Below, piece by piece: positions 7,930 through 16,119 of a stretch of DNA of 64,000 bases (positions are counted from its first letter, which is position 1; each line of letters starts with the position of its first letter). The stretch covers positions 62,001 to 126,000 of the forward strand of contig NZ_JABBNC010000012.1 in NCBI RefSeq assembly GCF_012933445.1. The letters are read 5' to 3'. Source of the DNA: Actinoplanes sp. TBRC 11911 (GTDB taxonomy: Bacteria; Actinomycetota; Actinomycetes; Mycobacteriales; Micromonosporaceae). Below the pieces are notes generated by a model, which made no database searches, was not told where the DNA came from, and saw nothing but the letters and a program-made list of their open reading frames with translations. The position numbers and the translations under genes were made by a program.

Positions 7930-8231
7930 CAGGAGCCTCCCGACGTGGCTTGGCCGCCGCCTCCGGCGCCGTCGAGCGACGGAAAATCGGAGCCGGCGCC
8001 GCCCAGCGACGGGGAATCGCCTCCGGTGCCGCCCCGCGACGGGGAATCGGAGGACGAAGCCGAGGAATCGGACGACGCGCCGGACGACGCCGGGGAATCC
8101 GAGACCGACGCGGAATCGGATGAATCCGACGCGTACGCGGCAATCCCGACGGCCAGCGTGCCGGCCGCACTGACCGTGACCAAAGCTCCGGTGATCAGCG
8201 CCGTCCGGCGCAATCCGGCATCCCGCTCCAT
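7929..8231 (-). CDS. Small membrane-anchored Ser/Gly/Asp-rich protein
   Basis: A 100-residue protein with a short basic N-terminus, one membrane helix (about residues 11-33) and a low-complexity outside tail rich in Ser, Asp and Gly, including an imperfect repeat (DSPSRGGTGG, DSPSLGGAGS, DFPSLDGAGG). ATG 8231 follows the ribosome site AAGGGGG. It is the first gene of the redox operon and its stop overlaps the apbE start (TGATG). Residues 45-53 read DSPASSGAS, which partly resembles the Dxx(S/T)GA(T/S) ApbE target motif, but the Asp is at the wrong distance and no FMN-binding domain is present. Function unknown; it could be a minimal flavin acceptor or only an anchor/spacer. Confidence 0.7.
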   Translation of the reverse strand: MERDAGLRRTALITGALVTVSAAGTLAVGIAAYASDSSDSASVSDSPASSGASSDSSASSSDSPSRGGTGGDSPSLGGAGSDFPSLDGAGGGGQATSGGS

Positions 8232-8369
8232 CCGATCCCCCTTCGTTGATGCTTCAACCGAGCTTCACCAGGGGTCTTAGCGCTGACCTGTGCCTTTGTT
8301 AGGTGCCAGCTGTGACTCTGGCCATGCTCGGTTCGGCGAATCGGGTCGTTTCGACTACGTTCGGTACGC

Positions 8370-9587
8370 GTGACACATGATGTCGACGTTCTCGTCGTGG
8401 GTGCCGGCCCGGCGGGACTCAGCGCGGCTCGCGCCGCGGCGGCAGCCGGTGCCTCCACCCTCGTGCTCGAGAAGCAGAACGAGGTCGGATACCCGGTCCA
8501 CACCAGCGGCGGTTCGTGGGTCAGCGACATGCGCGCCCTCGACGTACCCGAGCACCTCTACCACCCGGTCGACGACGTGACCCTGCTCGGCCCCGCCAGC
8601 CAGGTCTCGTGGCGCCTGCCGGACACGGTCTGCATGATCGACGTCCGCGGCCTCTACCAGCATCTCGCCGAGAAAGCCGTCGCGGCGGGCGCCCAGCTGC
8701 GCGTCCGGCACAGCGTCACCGACGTGCTCCGCGACGGCACCCGCATCGCCGGCGTCACCGCGAACGACCACCGCGGCACCCGGATCGAGCTGCGCGCCGC
8801 GGTAACCGTGGACGCCAGCGGCTTCTCCCGCCGGATAGGCCTCAAGGCGGGCATCGGCGAGCCGTTCCGCCGCTACGGTTTCGGCGCCGAGTACGAGCTG
8901 GTCGCCCCGAACTTCCCGGACCGCACCATCTACGTCGTGGTCGGCTCCGAGGTGGCCCCGGACGGCTACGCCTGGCTGGCGTCGGTCGCGCCGGGCCGGG
9001 TGCGCGTCGGGGTCGGCACCATCCACTCCGACGGCAACGTCGACCCCCGCCTGTACCTCGACCGCCTGAGCGAGATCCCGCAGCTGCGCGACCTCCTCGC
9101 CGCGTCGAGCCCGGTCGAACTGCACACCGGTCTGATCCCCGCCGAGGCGCCGCTCGAGCGCATGTCCGCCGACGGCCTGCTCATCGTCGGCGACGCGGCC
9201 GGCCAGGCGTCGACGCTGATCGGCGAGGGCATCCGCTTCTGCATGTACTCCGGCGACATGGCCGGTTCGGTAGCGGCCGACGCGGTCAAGGCGGGCAACG
9301 TCAACGCGGCCGAGCTGGGCCGCTACGACAAGATGTGGCGCCGCCGCTTCGGCCGCTCCATCGAGTGGGCCTACCGCATCAACCGCTACATGGCCTCCGA
9401 GTCGGGCGGCCAGGGCGGCGCGGGCTGGGACGACTACGTCTCCACCATGGGCGAGATCGGCATCGAACGCGCCGTCCCGCTGATCCGCGGCGACTTCACG
9501 GCGTCGAACCTAGCCGCCTTCGCCGCGACCAAGCCGTGGCTGTTCGGCCGCCGCGGCGTCAAGGCACTCTGGCAGCTCAAACGATAA
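8370..9587 (+). CDS. Geranylgeranyl-reductase-family FAD oxidoreductase
   Basis: A 405-residue FAD-dependent protein of the geranylgeranyl reductase/GGR family. It has the N-terminal FAD site VVGAGPAGLSAARAAAAAG (8-27) with LEKQNEVG, the middle motif CMIDVRGLYQHLAEKA, and the second FAD motif LLIVGDAAGQASTLIGEGIRFCMYSG (about 273-298). Members saturate isoprenoid chains (menaquinone, glycerolipids, carotenoid-like pigments) or act as halogenase/hydroxylase relatives. Start GTG 8370. It is monocistronic and divergent from the redox operon across 138 bases; no terpenoid genes are adjacent, so the substrate is not predictable. Confidence 0.85.
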   Translation: MTHDVDVLVVGAGPAGLSAARAAAAAGASTLVLEKQNEVGYPVHTSGGSWVSDMRALDVPEHLYHPVDDVTLLGPASQVSWRLPDTVCMIDVRGLYQHLAEKAVAAGAQLRVRHSVTDVLRDGTRIAGVTANDHRGTRIELRAAVTVDASGFSRRIGLKAGIGEPFRRYGFGAEYELVAPNFPDRTIYVVVGSEVAPDGYAWLASVAPGRVRVGVGTIHSDGNVDPRLYLDRLSEIPQLRDLLAASSPVELHTGLIPAEAPLERMSADGLLIVGDAAGQASTLIGEGIRFCMYSGDMAGSVAADAVKAGNVNAAELGRYDKMWRRRFGRSIEWAYRINRYMASESGGQGGAGWDDYVSTMGEIGIERAVPLIRGDFTASNLAAFAATKPWLFGRRGVKALWQLKR

Positions 9588-9600
9588 AGACCGATGTCGC

Positions 9601-9649
9601 AGCGGGGTGGGGTGGTGCGGTTCGCTGCTCCCGCCGAGGGCCGCGGCGG
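9601..9649 (+). repeat. Dispersed intergenic repeat, copy 1
   Basis: A 49-bp sequence (core GGTGCGGTTCGCTGCTCCCG, then CCGAGGGCCGCGGCGG) in the gap between two convergent genes. A second copy lies inverted at 20738-20785, with one indel and one substitution. Both fall exactly between convergent gene ends, so a role as a two-way transcription stop is possible; there is a short GC stem (CCCGCC...GGCGGG). Confidence 0.7.
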
Positions 9650-9660
9650 GCACCCCTCGA

Positions 9661-10596
9661 TCAGCGGCCCTCCAGCAGCCGCCTTTCCTCCTCGGGTGAC
9701 AGCGGCTCGGTTGCCTCGCGCGTCGCGTTCCACTCGTCGACGGCGGTGACGGTCTCGGCGACCGGGTGGAGCGTCAGGCCGGCCGCAAGCGCGCGGGTGT
9801 TGTCGACCAGGTTGGCCGCGCTCCAGTCCGGGTCGCCGATCCAGAGCGGCACGCCCATCCACGGGTCCACGCCAGCGTTCCGGAGCTCGGTCGTAGACAT
9901 CCAGACCAGGTCCTGGTTGCCGCCGGCGGCCGTGCGGCAGGCCGCGAGCAGATCGGCCATCGGCAACGGTGATCCGACGACGTTGAACACCGGGGCGCCG
10001 CCGGCCGCAAGCTCGCCGGACGCCCCGGCGACCAGGAAGCCGGCCAGATCCCGTACGTCGGTGAACTGCATCGGATCGTTCGGGTCACCCGGCGCGAGAA
10101 CCGGCCCGGGTCGCCGGAAGCGCCGCGGCCAATAGCTGAATCGCTCGGTCGGGTCGTGCGGACCGACGATCAGCCCGGGCCGGGCGATCAGCGCGCCGTC
10201 GCCAAAGCGCTCCAGCACGACGCCCTCGCACGCCGCCTTGCGCCCGCCGTAGGAGTCGTCGCCCAGCAGCGCGGCGCCCTCCACCGGCGGCACGCTCTGG
10301 TCGGCGTACACCGAGACCGACGAGACGAAGACATATCGATCGGCGGTCAGCACGCCGGTCGACAGCGCGACGACCGCGGGGTCATACGCGGCGCAGTCGA
10401 TGACCGCGTCGAAATGCCGCCCGGCCAACGCCGACAGGTCCGCCGTGCGGTCGCCGAGCACCGTTTCGACGTGCGGATAGAGCCCGGGAGCCGTCCGCCC
10501 CCGGTTGAACAAAGTTACCTCGGCGCCCGCGTCCAGCGCCCGGTCGACGACGGCCCGCCCGACGAACCGGGTGCCGCCCAAGACCAGTAAATGCAT
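9661..10596 (-). CDS. NAD-dependent epimerase/dehydratase
   Basis: A 311-residue extended SDR protein. The Rossmann motif is at the very start (MHLLVLGGTRFVGRAVVDRAL), followed by LFNRGRTAPGLYPHVETVLGDR, the active-site region VFVSSVSVYAD with a downstream Y-G-G-R-K (DDSYGGRKAACE), and a C-terminal substrate region. It resembles the NAD-dependent epimerase/reductase group found near isoflavone-reductase-like and chloroplast mRNA-binding relatives. I start at ATG 10596 because the Rossmann fold begins there and AGGAC precedes it. Monocistronic; substrate unknown. Confidence 0.85.
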   Translation of the reverse strand: MHLLVLGGTRFVGRAVVDRALDAGAEVTLFNRGRTAPGLYPHVETVLGDRTADLSALAGRHFDAVIDCAAYDPAVVALSTGVLTADRYVFVSSVSVYADQSVPPVEGAALLGDDSYGGRKAACEGVVLERFGDGALIARPGLIVGPHDPTERFSYWPRRFRRPGPVLAPGDPNDPMQFTDVRDLAGFLVAGASGELAAGGAPVFNVVGSPLPMADLLAACRTAAGGNQDLVWMSTTELRNAGVDPWMGVPLWIGDPDWSAANLVDNTRALAAGLTLHPVAETVTAVDEWNATREATEPLSPEEERRLLEGR

Positions 10597-10732
10597 GTGA
10601 TTGATGTCCTTCGCAGAAGATGAGTCGTTTTCCGGGCATGACAAAGGGAGCTCAGCTCTCGCATGGCCCCACCCCGAACTCGATCGTCTGCGTCCACACC
10701 GGACACCTAGCACCGCATACTAGCCTGCGAGG

Positions 10733-11575
10733 ATGGCACGCTGGTACCGGGGCGATCTGCACACCCACACGCGGCGGTCGCACGCGGGCGAGCTCACCCC
10801 CGCGCAACTGGTCGCGGCCGCCCGCGCGGCCGGGCTGGATTTCATCGCCATCACCGAGCACCAGGCCACCGACACGTACGCCGAGCTGCGGGCGCTGGCC
10901 GGCGACGATCTGCTGGTCATCCCCGGTCGCGAGGTCCTCACCGACCACGGTCACTGGCTCGACCTGGGCGCCCTGCGCGTGGTCGCCCACCCGTTCGGCC
11001 CGTATCCGTCGAGCGACCCCGGTGAGTTCGACGTCGTCGAGGTCTGGAACGGTTCGTGGAGTTCGGATCTGCCCTGGAACGCCGACAACGAGGCCGCGCT
11101 GGCCTACTGGGGACGCGAGCTCATCGAGGGCCGCGTGCGCCCGGCGATCGGCAACAGCGACGTGCACCTGCCCGGCCAGCTCGGCACCCCACAGACGGTG
11201 GTGCTGGCCGACGCGTTGTCCCCGGCGGAAATCCTCGCGGGGGTCGGCACCGGCCATTGCTGGGCCACCGAGTCGTCCGATGTGGACCTCAGTTTCACCG
11301 CCCGGACGTTCGGCCACGACGCCGACATCGGCGACCGCCTCGAAACCGGAGCCGCCCCGGTCGCGCTGCGGGTCGAGGTCAGTGGCGCCCCGGCCGGGCT
11401 CGTCACGTTCCGCACCGCGCACGGCCGCCTGCACGCCGAAACCCTGCCGCCACCGGGGCAGCCGGCCGTCATCGAGTGGGCGACCAGCGCGCGGGAGTCG
11501 GGTTTCGTCCGGGTCGAGGTGCGTCACCCCGACGGTCGCATGGCCGCCCTCACCAACCCGATCACCCTGGCGTGA
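10733..11575 (+). CDS. PHP-domain metallohydrolase (CehA/McbA-like)
   Basis: A 280-residue PHP-superfamily metal-dependent hydrolase. Metal-binding motifs in order: GDLHTHTRRSHAGE (7-20), FIAITEHQ (37-44), GREVLTDHGHW, VVAHPFGP and GNSDVHLPG, giving the His/Asp/Glu set expected for a PHP site. The C-terminal part (from about 185) is a beta-rich domain. CehA/McbA relatives hydrolyse phosphoesters, carbamates or related bonds; the natural substrate is not predictable. Divergent from the epimerase gene over 136 bases. Confidence 0.85.
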   Translation: MARWYRGDLHTHTRRSHAGELTPAQLVAAARAAGLDFIAITEHQATDTYAELRALAGDDLLVIPGREVLTDHGHWLDLGALRVVAHPFGPYPSSDPGEFDVVEVWNGSWSSDLPWNADNEAALAYWGRELIEGRVRPAIGNSDVHLPGQLGTPQTVVLADALSPAEILAGVGTGHCWATESSDVDLSFTARTFGHDADIGDRLETGAAPVALRVEVSGAPAGLVTFRTAHGRLHAETLPPPGQPAVIEWATSARESGFVRVEVRHPDGRMAALTNPITLA

Positions 11576-11594
11576 GCGCGGCGTGGGCAACCGG

Positions 11595-12212
11595 TCAGAG
11601 CAGGCCGTGCTGCATGGCCGTGGTGACCGCGGCCGTCCGGTCGGCCACGTCCAGCTTGTTGAAGATGCGCAGCAGGTGCGTCTTCACCGTGGCCTCCGAG
11701 ATGAACAGCCGCTTTCCGATGTCGGCGTTCGTCAGACCCCGCGCGACCAGTCCCAGGACCTCCGACTCGCGGGCCGACAACGCCGGCGGCGCGGGCTTAC
11801 GCACCTGCCGGACCAGCGTCGACGCCACGCTGGGCGCCAGCACCGTCTCCCCGCGCGCCGCCGCCCGCACCGCGTCCGCCAATTCGGTCGGCGACGCGTC
11901 CTTCAACAGGTAGCCGGACGCGCCCGCCTCGATCGCCCGCAGGATGTCCCGGTCGGACTCGTAGGTGGTCAGGACCACGACTCGTACGCCCGGAACGCTC
12001 GCCAGCATCGTGCCGGTGGCCGACACCCCGTCACCCCCGGGCATGCGCAGGTCCATCAGGACGATGTCGGGTCGCACCGTGGCGGCCAGCTCGATCCCCT
12101 CCGGCCCGGACGATGCCTCGCCCACCACGACGAGATCCGGCTCGGACTCGAGCATGCCGCGCAACCCGTGCCGGACCACCGGATGGTCGTCCACCAGCAG
12201 GATCCGGATCAC
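11595..12212 (-). CDS. NarL/LuxR-type response regulator
   Basis: A 205-residue response regulator: receiver domain with DD at 8-9, phospho-acceptor D54 (VLMDLRMPG) and K104 (LLKD), then a LuxR-type DNA-binding domain (LSARESEVLGLVARGLTNADIGKRLFISEATVKTHL, about 146-181). GTG 12212 overlaps the kinase stop (GTGA). It is the last gene of the four-gene operon ABC ATPase, permease, kinase, regulator, so it most likely controls that exporter; the 20-bp palindrome at 14990-15009 is a candidate binding site. Confidence 0.93.
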   Translation of the reverse strand: MIRILLVDDHPVVRHGLRGMLESEPDLVVVGEASSGPEGIELAATVRPDIVLMDLRMPGGDGVSATGTMLASVPGVRVVVLTTYESDRDILRAIEAGASGYLLKDASPTELADAVRAAARGETVLAPSVASTLVRQVRKPAPPALSARESEVLGLVARGLTNADIGKRLFISEATVKTHLLRIFNKLDVADRTAAVTTAMQHGLL

Positions 12213-13330
12213 GCCGGCACCTCCAGCTCGATCGTCGTGCCCATGTCCGAGTCGGAGCGTACGACGAGAACGCCATCGACCTGCTCGGCCCGCGATCTCA
12301 TGCCGGTGAGGCCGTAGCCGACCGCCGAGGACGGCGTGAACCCGCGGCCGTCGTCGCGTACGACCAGGCGGACATTCTCCGGCGTATAGGCCAGCAACAC
12401 CGCCGCTTCCCGGGCCTGGGCGTGCCGGCGGACGTTCGTCAGCGCCTCCTGCGCCGCCCGCAACAGCACGACGGCCACCGCGGTCGGCAACTCCCGCTCC
12501 TCGCCGGAGACCCGGAACGTCGCGGGTGTGCCGGTTTCCTCGGTGAAGCGAGCGGCCTGCCGGCGTACGGAATCGGGCAGTGAACCGGAAGCCAGCGCCG
12601 AGGGTGACAGAGCCGCGACGAGTGCCCGGGCCTCGGCCAGATTCTCTTTCGCGGTGCGCACCGCGAGCGCCAGACGTTCGTCGGCAAGTTCCGGATCGGC
12701 CGCCTGCAACAGCGTGATGATGCTGGTGAAGCCCTGCGCGAGGGTGTCGTGGATCTCGCCGGCCAGGCGGGCCCGCTCGGTCGCGACACCGGCCTCGTGG
12801 GACAGCCGCCCGACCTCGGCACGGCTGCTCTCCAGTTCCTCGATGAGGCGGGCGCGGTCCTCGCTCTGCCGCATCACGCTGGCGATCCAGAAGCCGAGCC
12901 AGATCCCGCCGGAGGCCGAGATGAGAGCGATGAGGGCCTGCATCCGGACCGCCGCGGCGCTTTCGGTCGTCGCCGCGGCCACCGGTACGAGGTTGACTAC
13001 GACTACGAGCACGACGGCCGTCCGGAGCCGCACCATCTGGAATATCAGCGGTATGACGCCGAACAGGAGCCAGGTGGCGGACGGGTCGGCCAGTACCGCC
13101 AGCCCGAACAACGCGATGTACGCGACGGCGAGCAGCAGGGCCGCCCGGCTCTCGCTCCCACGGCGGACCAGGTGCCGGCCGATCGTGGCGTGCAGGATCG
13201 CGAGCACCGCGATGCACCCGACCGCGGCCAGCTCCCGCACCGGCGACACGTTGTGGATGACGAGGACCGCGGCGGTCACGGCGAGCGCGACCACCGCGAA
13301 ATAGGCCTCCCAGCGTGAGATCAGATTCAC
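12209..13330 (-). CDS. NarL-type sensor histidine kinase
   Basis: A 373-residue membrane histidine kinase. The N-terminal about 150 residues contain six hydrophobic helices without an obvious extracytoplasmic sensor. A HisKA_3 dimerisation domain follows with the phospho-accepting H194 in LAGEIHDTLAQGF, then a HATPase domain with the N-box (AAQEALTNVRRHA) and G-box (VRDDGRGF, GYGLTGMR). GTG 13330 overlaps the permease stop (GTGA). Partner of the regulator just downstream. The intramembrane sensor and the coupled ABC-2 exporter suggest sensing of cell-envelope stress or the exported compound (inference). Confidence 0.93.
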   Translation of the reverse strand: MNLISRWEAYFAVVALAVTAAVLVIHNVSPVRELAAVGCIAVLAILHATIGRHLVRRGSESRAALLLAVAYIALFGLAVLADPSATWLLFGVIPLIFQMVRLRTAVVLVVVVNLVPVAAATTESAAAVRMQALIALISASGGIWLGFWIASVMRQSEDRARLIEELESSRAEVGRLSHEAGVATERARLAGEIHDTLAQGFTSIITLLQAADPELADERLALAVRTAKENLAEARALVAALSPSALASGSLPDSVRRQAARFTEETGTPATFRVSGEERELPTAVAVVLLRAAQEALTNVRRHAQAREAAVLLAYTPENVRLVVRDDGRGFTPSSAVGYGLTGMRSRAEQVDGVLVVRSDSDMGTTIELEVPA

Positions 13331-14115
13331 CGATCGCGCTCGGACCATCGAAACGTCACCAGGCACAACACCAATCCGACCACACACCAGGCTCCTAGCA
13401 CCAAGGCCGTGCGGCCTAGTTCCCATTGACCGGCGACCTCGTTCACCTTCATACCGTCCGGCAGGAACACATACCGGAAGCCCTGCGCCATCCACTTCAC
13501 CGGGAAGATCGAGGCGACCGCGTTCAGCCAGTGCGGCAGCTCGGTCGGCGGATAGATGAACACCCCGGAGATGAACTGCAGTGCGACCACCGGCACGTTC
13601 AGGATCGCGCCGGCGGTGCGAGCGTGCCGCACGATCGTACTCACGGCCATACCCAGCAGCGAACACGCCACCACGGACAGCAGGAACAGCCACAGGAAGG
13701 TGAGCCAGTGGCTCGCGTCCGGCAGCGACATCCCGAAGACGAGCACGCCCACGGCGATCAGGACTACGACCTCGGCGACGCTCAGGGCCAGTACCAGGAT
13801 CAACTTCCCCAGCACGTACGACGTGGAAGTGATCGGCGTGCCGTGCAACCGTTTGAGCGTCCCGTCCTCGCGGTCCATGGCCAGGCCGGCGCCCATCGTC
13901 ACGAACGCGGTGGACAGAATCCCGTACGCGATCATGCTGGCCGAGAAGACGTGGCTCGCGCTCACCCCCGGCTGGTCGTAGCTGTCGCCGAAGATCGTGC
14001 CGAACAGCAGCAGGAGCAACGCCGGGAAGGCGAAGGTGAAGACGACGGCGGTGCGATCGCGCCGGAACTGCAGGATCTCCACCCGGCCGCGGCTGATTCC
14101 GTGGGTGATGGTCAT
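13327..14115 (-). CDS. ABC-2 type permease
   Basis: A 262-residue ABC-2 membrane protein with an N-terminal cytoplasmic start (MTITHGISRGRVEILQFRRDRTAVVFTF), six predicted helices and the characteristic C-terminal region (ISGVFIYPPTELPHWLNAVASIFPVKW). It forms the channel for the ATPase encoded immediately upstream (ATGA overlap). DrrB-like exporters of this type move drugs, lipids or antibiotics. Substrate unknown. Confidence 0.92.
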   Translation of the reverse strand: MTITHGISRGRVEILQFRRDRTAVVFTFAFPALLLLLFGTIFGDSYDQPGVSASHVFSASMIAYGILSTAFVTMGAGLAMDREDGTLKRLHGTPITSTSYVLGKLILVLALSVAEVVVLIAVGVLVFGMSLPDASHWLTFLWLFLLSVVACSLLGMAVSTIVRHARTAGAILNVPVVALQFISGVFIYPPTELPHWLNAVASIFPVKWMAQGFRYVFLPDGMKVNEVAGQWELGRTALVLGAWCVVGLVLCLVTFRWSERDR

Positions 14116-14930
14116 CGGTTCGCCCCAATGAGTCGCAGGTAGGTGTCTTCGAGACTGGGCCGGGTGACGGTCAGCGTGGACAGGTCCGCGTCCTCGGCGA
14201 CCAGCTTGCGGATCAGCTCGGTTGGGTCGGTGACCCGCTCGGTGTGGCCGTCCCAGCTGACCGTGCGCGTCTCCGGGCCGCCGAGCGTGGCCGGCGTCCC
14301 CTCGGCGACGATCCGCCCGGCGGCGATCACCGCGAGCCGGTCCGCTAGGGTCTCGGCCTCGTCCAGGTAATGCGTGGTGAGCAGGATCGTGGTGCCCTCG
14401 GCGGCCAGGGCCTTGATGAGATCCCAGAACCGGTGCCGGGCTTCCGGGTCGAAGCCGGTGGTGGGCTCGTCCAGGAAGAGCAGCTCGGGCCGGCCGACGA
14501 TGCCGAGCGCGACGTCGACGCGGCGGCGCTGACCGCCGGAGAGCTGGCGGATGCGGGTGTCGCGCTTGTCGGTGAGCCCGACGAGCTCGATCACCTCGTC
14601 GGCCGGGCGGGGGTCCGGATAGAGCCCGCCGATGTGCCGGACCATCTCGGCGACGGTGAGGTCGGCCGCGTCGTCGGTGTTCTGCAGGACGATGCCGAGG
14701 CGGGCGCGCCACGCCGAGCCCGCCGTACCCGGGTCCTCCCCGAGCACGCGGACATCACCGCCGTCGCGCCGCCGGTGCCCCTCCAGGATCTCGGTGGTGG
14801 TGGTCTTGCCCGCGCCGTTGGGCCCGAGCAGAGCGAAGACCTCCCCGCGCGCGACCGTCAGGTCGATGCCACGAACCGCTTCGTGGCCGCGATAGCTCTT
14901 ACGAAGTCCGCTGACTTCAATCGCTGTCAT
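14112..14930 (-). CDS. ABC-2 exporter ATPase (DrrA-like)
   Basis: A 272-residue ATP-binding protein: Walker A GPNGAGKTTT (36-45), Q-loop VLQNTDD, signature LSGGQRRRV, Walker B LLFLDEPTTGFD, and H-loop TTHYLDEAE. The C-terminal extension (ERVTDPTELIRKL...PSLEDTYLRLIG) is the DrrA/CcmA-type tail. First gene of the exporter/two-component operon; ATG 14930. Confidence 0.93.
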   Translation of the reverse strand: MTAIEVSGLRKSYRGHEAVRGIDLTVARGEVFALLGPNGAGKTTTTEILEGHRRRDGGDVRVLGEDPGTAGSAWRARLGIVLQNTDDAADLTVAEMVRHIGGLYPDPRPADEVIELVGLTDKRDTRIRQLSGGQRRRVDVALGIVGRPELLFLDEPTTGFDPEARHRFWDLIKALAAEGTTILLTTHYLDEAETLADRLAVIAAGRIVAEGTPATLGGPETRTVSWDGHTERVTDPTELIRKLVAEDADLSTLTVTRPSLEDTYLRLIGANR

Positions 14931-15186
14931 GCATCGAATGGTGTCGTGCCGGAGCCCTCGCGGGGGACGACCGCCCGACCGTCATCGGATGTCCACCGAT
15001 CGATGGACACGCTTCGCGATAGGCGTCTCGGGGTTGCTCGGCTTTCCCGCGAGCGTCACCGCGGTGCGTCGTCCGTGAAGCCGGGCGGCATCGTGCGGTC
15101 GGTTGATCAGCGCTCGCCGACGGATTACTCGCCGGCTTTTTGTCTGATTAGATCGCGTTTGCGGTCCGGTTCGGAGCGTTCGGTGT
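14931..15186. other. Upstream region of the ABC/two-component operon
   Basis: No convincing gene. It holds the presumed promoter of the exporter operon and the palindrome described separately. AT-richer stretches occur near 15130-15180 next to the hairpin repeat. Confidence 0.6.
14990..15009. promoter_or_regulatory. Candidate operator of the ABC/two-component operon
   Basis: TGTCCACCGATCGATGGACA is a 20-bp near-perfect palindrome (one mismatched pair) 60 bases upstream of the ATPase start. It could bind the NarL-type regulator encoded at the end of the operon; that link is inferred from position. Confidence 0.5.
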
Positions 15187-15235
15187 AGACCTTGGAGAGT
15201 TGTGGTCGACATGTGGGCGCAACTCTCCAAGGTCT
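15187..15235. repeat. Hairpin repeat, copy 1
   Basis: Perfect 16-bp inverted arms AGACCTTGGAGAGTTG / CAACTCTCCAAGGTCT around a 17-base loop containing ATGTGGGCG. A second copy, with similar loop sequence and the same orientation, lies at 22545-22589. Each is about 85-110 bases left of a mobile-like element. It may be a terminator for genes read leftward or a small dispersed palindromic element. Confidence 0.8.
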
Positions 15236-15319
15236 CGATTTTCGGCCTCGGCGGCGGCTTCCAAAAGCCGCGAAGTCGTAAAAATCCACCATCCAGTGTG
15301 GAGGAGCGTCCACAATGTG

Positions 15320-15969
15320 TAACTGTTCAGCTGGTTCCGTCGGCCGGGAGTCCCCGTGCGAGGCGGCGCCGCCAGGCCCGGGCAGGTCCCAACTCCCGAC
15401 AATGGGCGCCCCCACCCGGGTGTGGGCAGTCGCAACGCCGGGAAGGCCGTGGCTCCCCACACCGCGGCCACCCCCACCCACGCGTGGGGAATCGCGACGC
15501 CGGGAAGGCCCTGGCTGCCCACACCACGGCCACCCCCACCCACGCGTGGGGAATCGCAACGCCAGGAAGGCCGTCGCTCCCCACACCACGGCCACCCCCA
15601 CCCACGCGTGGGGAATCGCAACGCCAGGAAGGCCGTCGCTCCCCACACCACGGCCACCCCCACCCACGCGCGGGGAATCGCAACGCCAGGAAGGCCGTCG
15701 CTCCCCACACCACGGCCACCCCCACCCACGCGTGGGGAATCGCAACGCCGGGAAGGCCGTGGCTGCCCACACCACGGCCACCCCCACCCACGCGTGGGAA
15801 ATCGCAACGCCGGGAAGGCCGTGGCTCCCCACACCGCGGCGACCCACAGCAGGTATGGGCACCCGCCACGGCCGGAACGTCCCAGCTCCCCACAGCGACG
15901 GCCCTCAGGTCCGCCACGCAAGGCCAACCCATCGGAGGGTGAGCGGCGCGAGAACCAGCTGAACAGATC
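15320..15969 (+). mobile_element. Non-autonomous (MITE-like) element with 62-bp VNTR, copy 1
   Basis: A 650-bp non-coding block. Its ends carry CTGTTCAGCTGGTTC (15323-15337) and its complement GAACCAGCTGAACAG (15952-15966). It is flanked by near-identical 9-bp direct repeats CACAATGTG (15311-15319) and CACGATGTG (15970-15978), as a transposition event would leave. The whole block, borders included, recurs inverted at 22697-23221. Between the ends is a 62-bp tandem array. No transposase or believable ORF is present; reading frames across it are open only because it is GC-rich and periodic. Confidence 0.8.
15411..15870 (+). repeat. 62-bp tandem repeat array (about 8 units)
   Basis: The landmark CGCGTGGGGA and its variants recur at 15419, 15481, 15543, 15605, 15667, 15729 and 15791, exactly every 62 bases, with a degenerate unit at about 15853. 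Each unit contains TCCCCAC and GTGGGGA in inverted orientation and a 12-bp palindrome CCCACGCGTGGG. The central units are nearly identical; the outer ones are diverged. Confidence 0.95.
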
Positions 15970-16119
15970 CACGATGTGGTCTGCCCGTCTCACAGTGCGG
16001 GAAGCTCTGCTGGATCGGCGAGCACCGAGGACGCCGTTGGCCGCCACGACCGGGCGTGAAGAGTCGGATTCCGCCACGACCCGGCTCGGCCACGGGGCGA
16101 TCCGGACCCCGGAACGTCT

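Larger units (their letters stand above)
15311..15978. repeat. 9-bp target duplications around copy 1
   Basis: CACAATGTG at 15311-15319 and CACGATGTG at 15970-15978 (8 of 9 identical; the match extends to TCCACxATGTG). They flank the element exactly and support insertion by transposition. Confidence 0.65.

Noticed and set aside
6974-8170. A 398-codon frame spanning the apbE region
   Set aside because: Arg/Pro-rich shadow frame; only its last 23 codons coincide with the coupler ORF, which has its own start.
15411-15870. CRISPR array
   Set aside because: There are no unique spacers between repeats; units are contiguous 62-bp copies and no cas genes are near.
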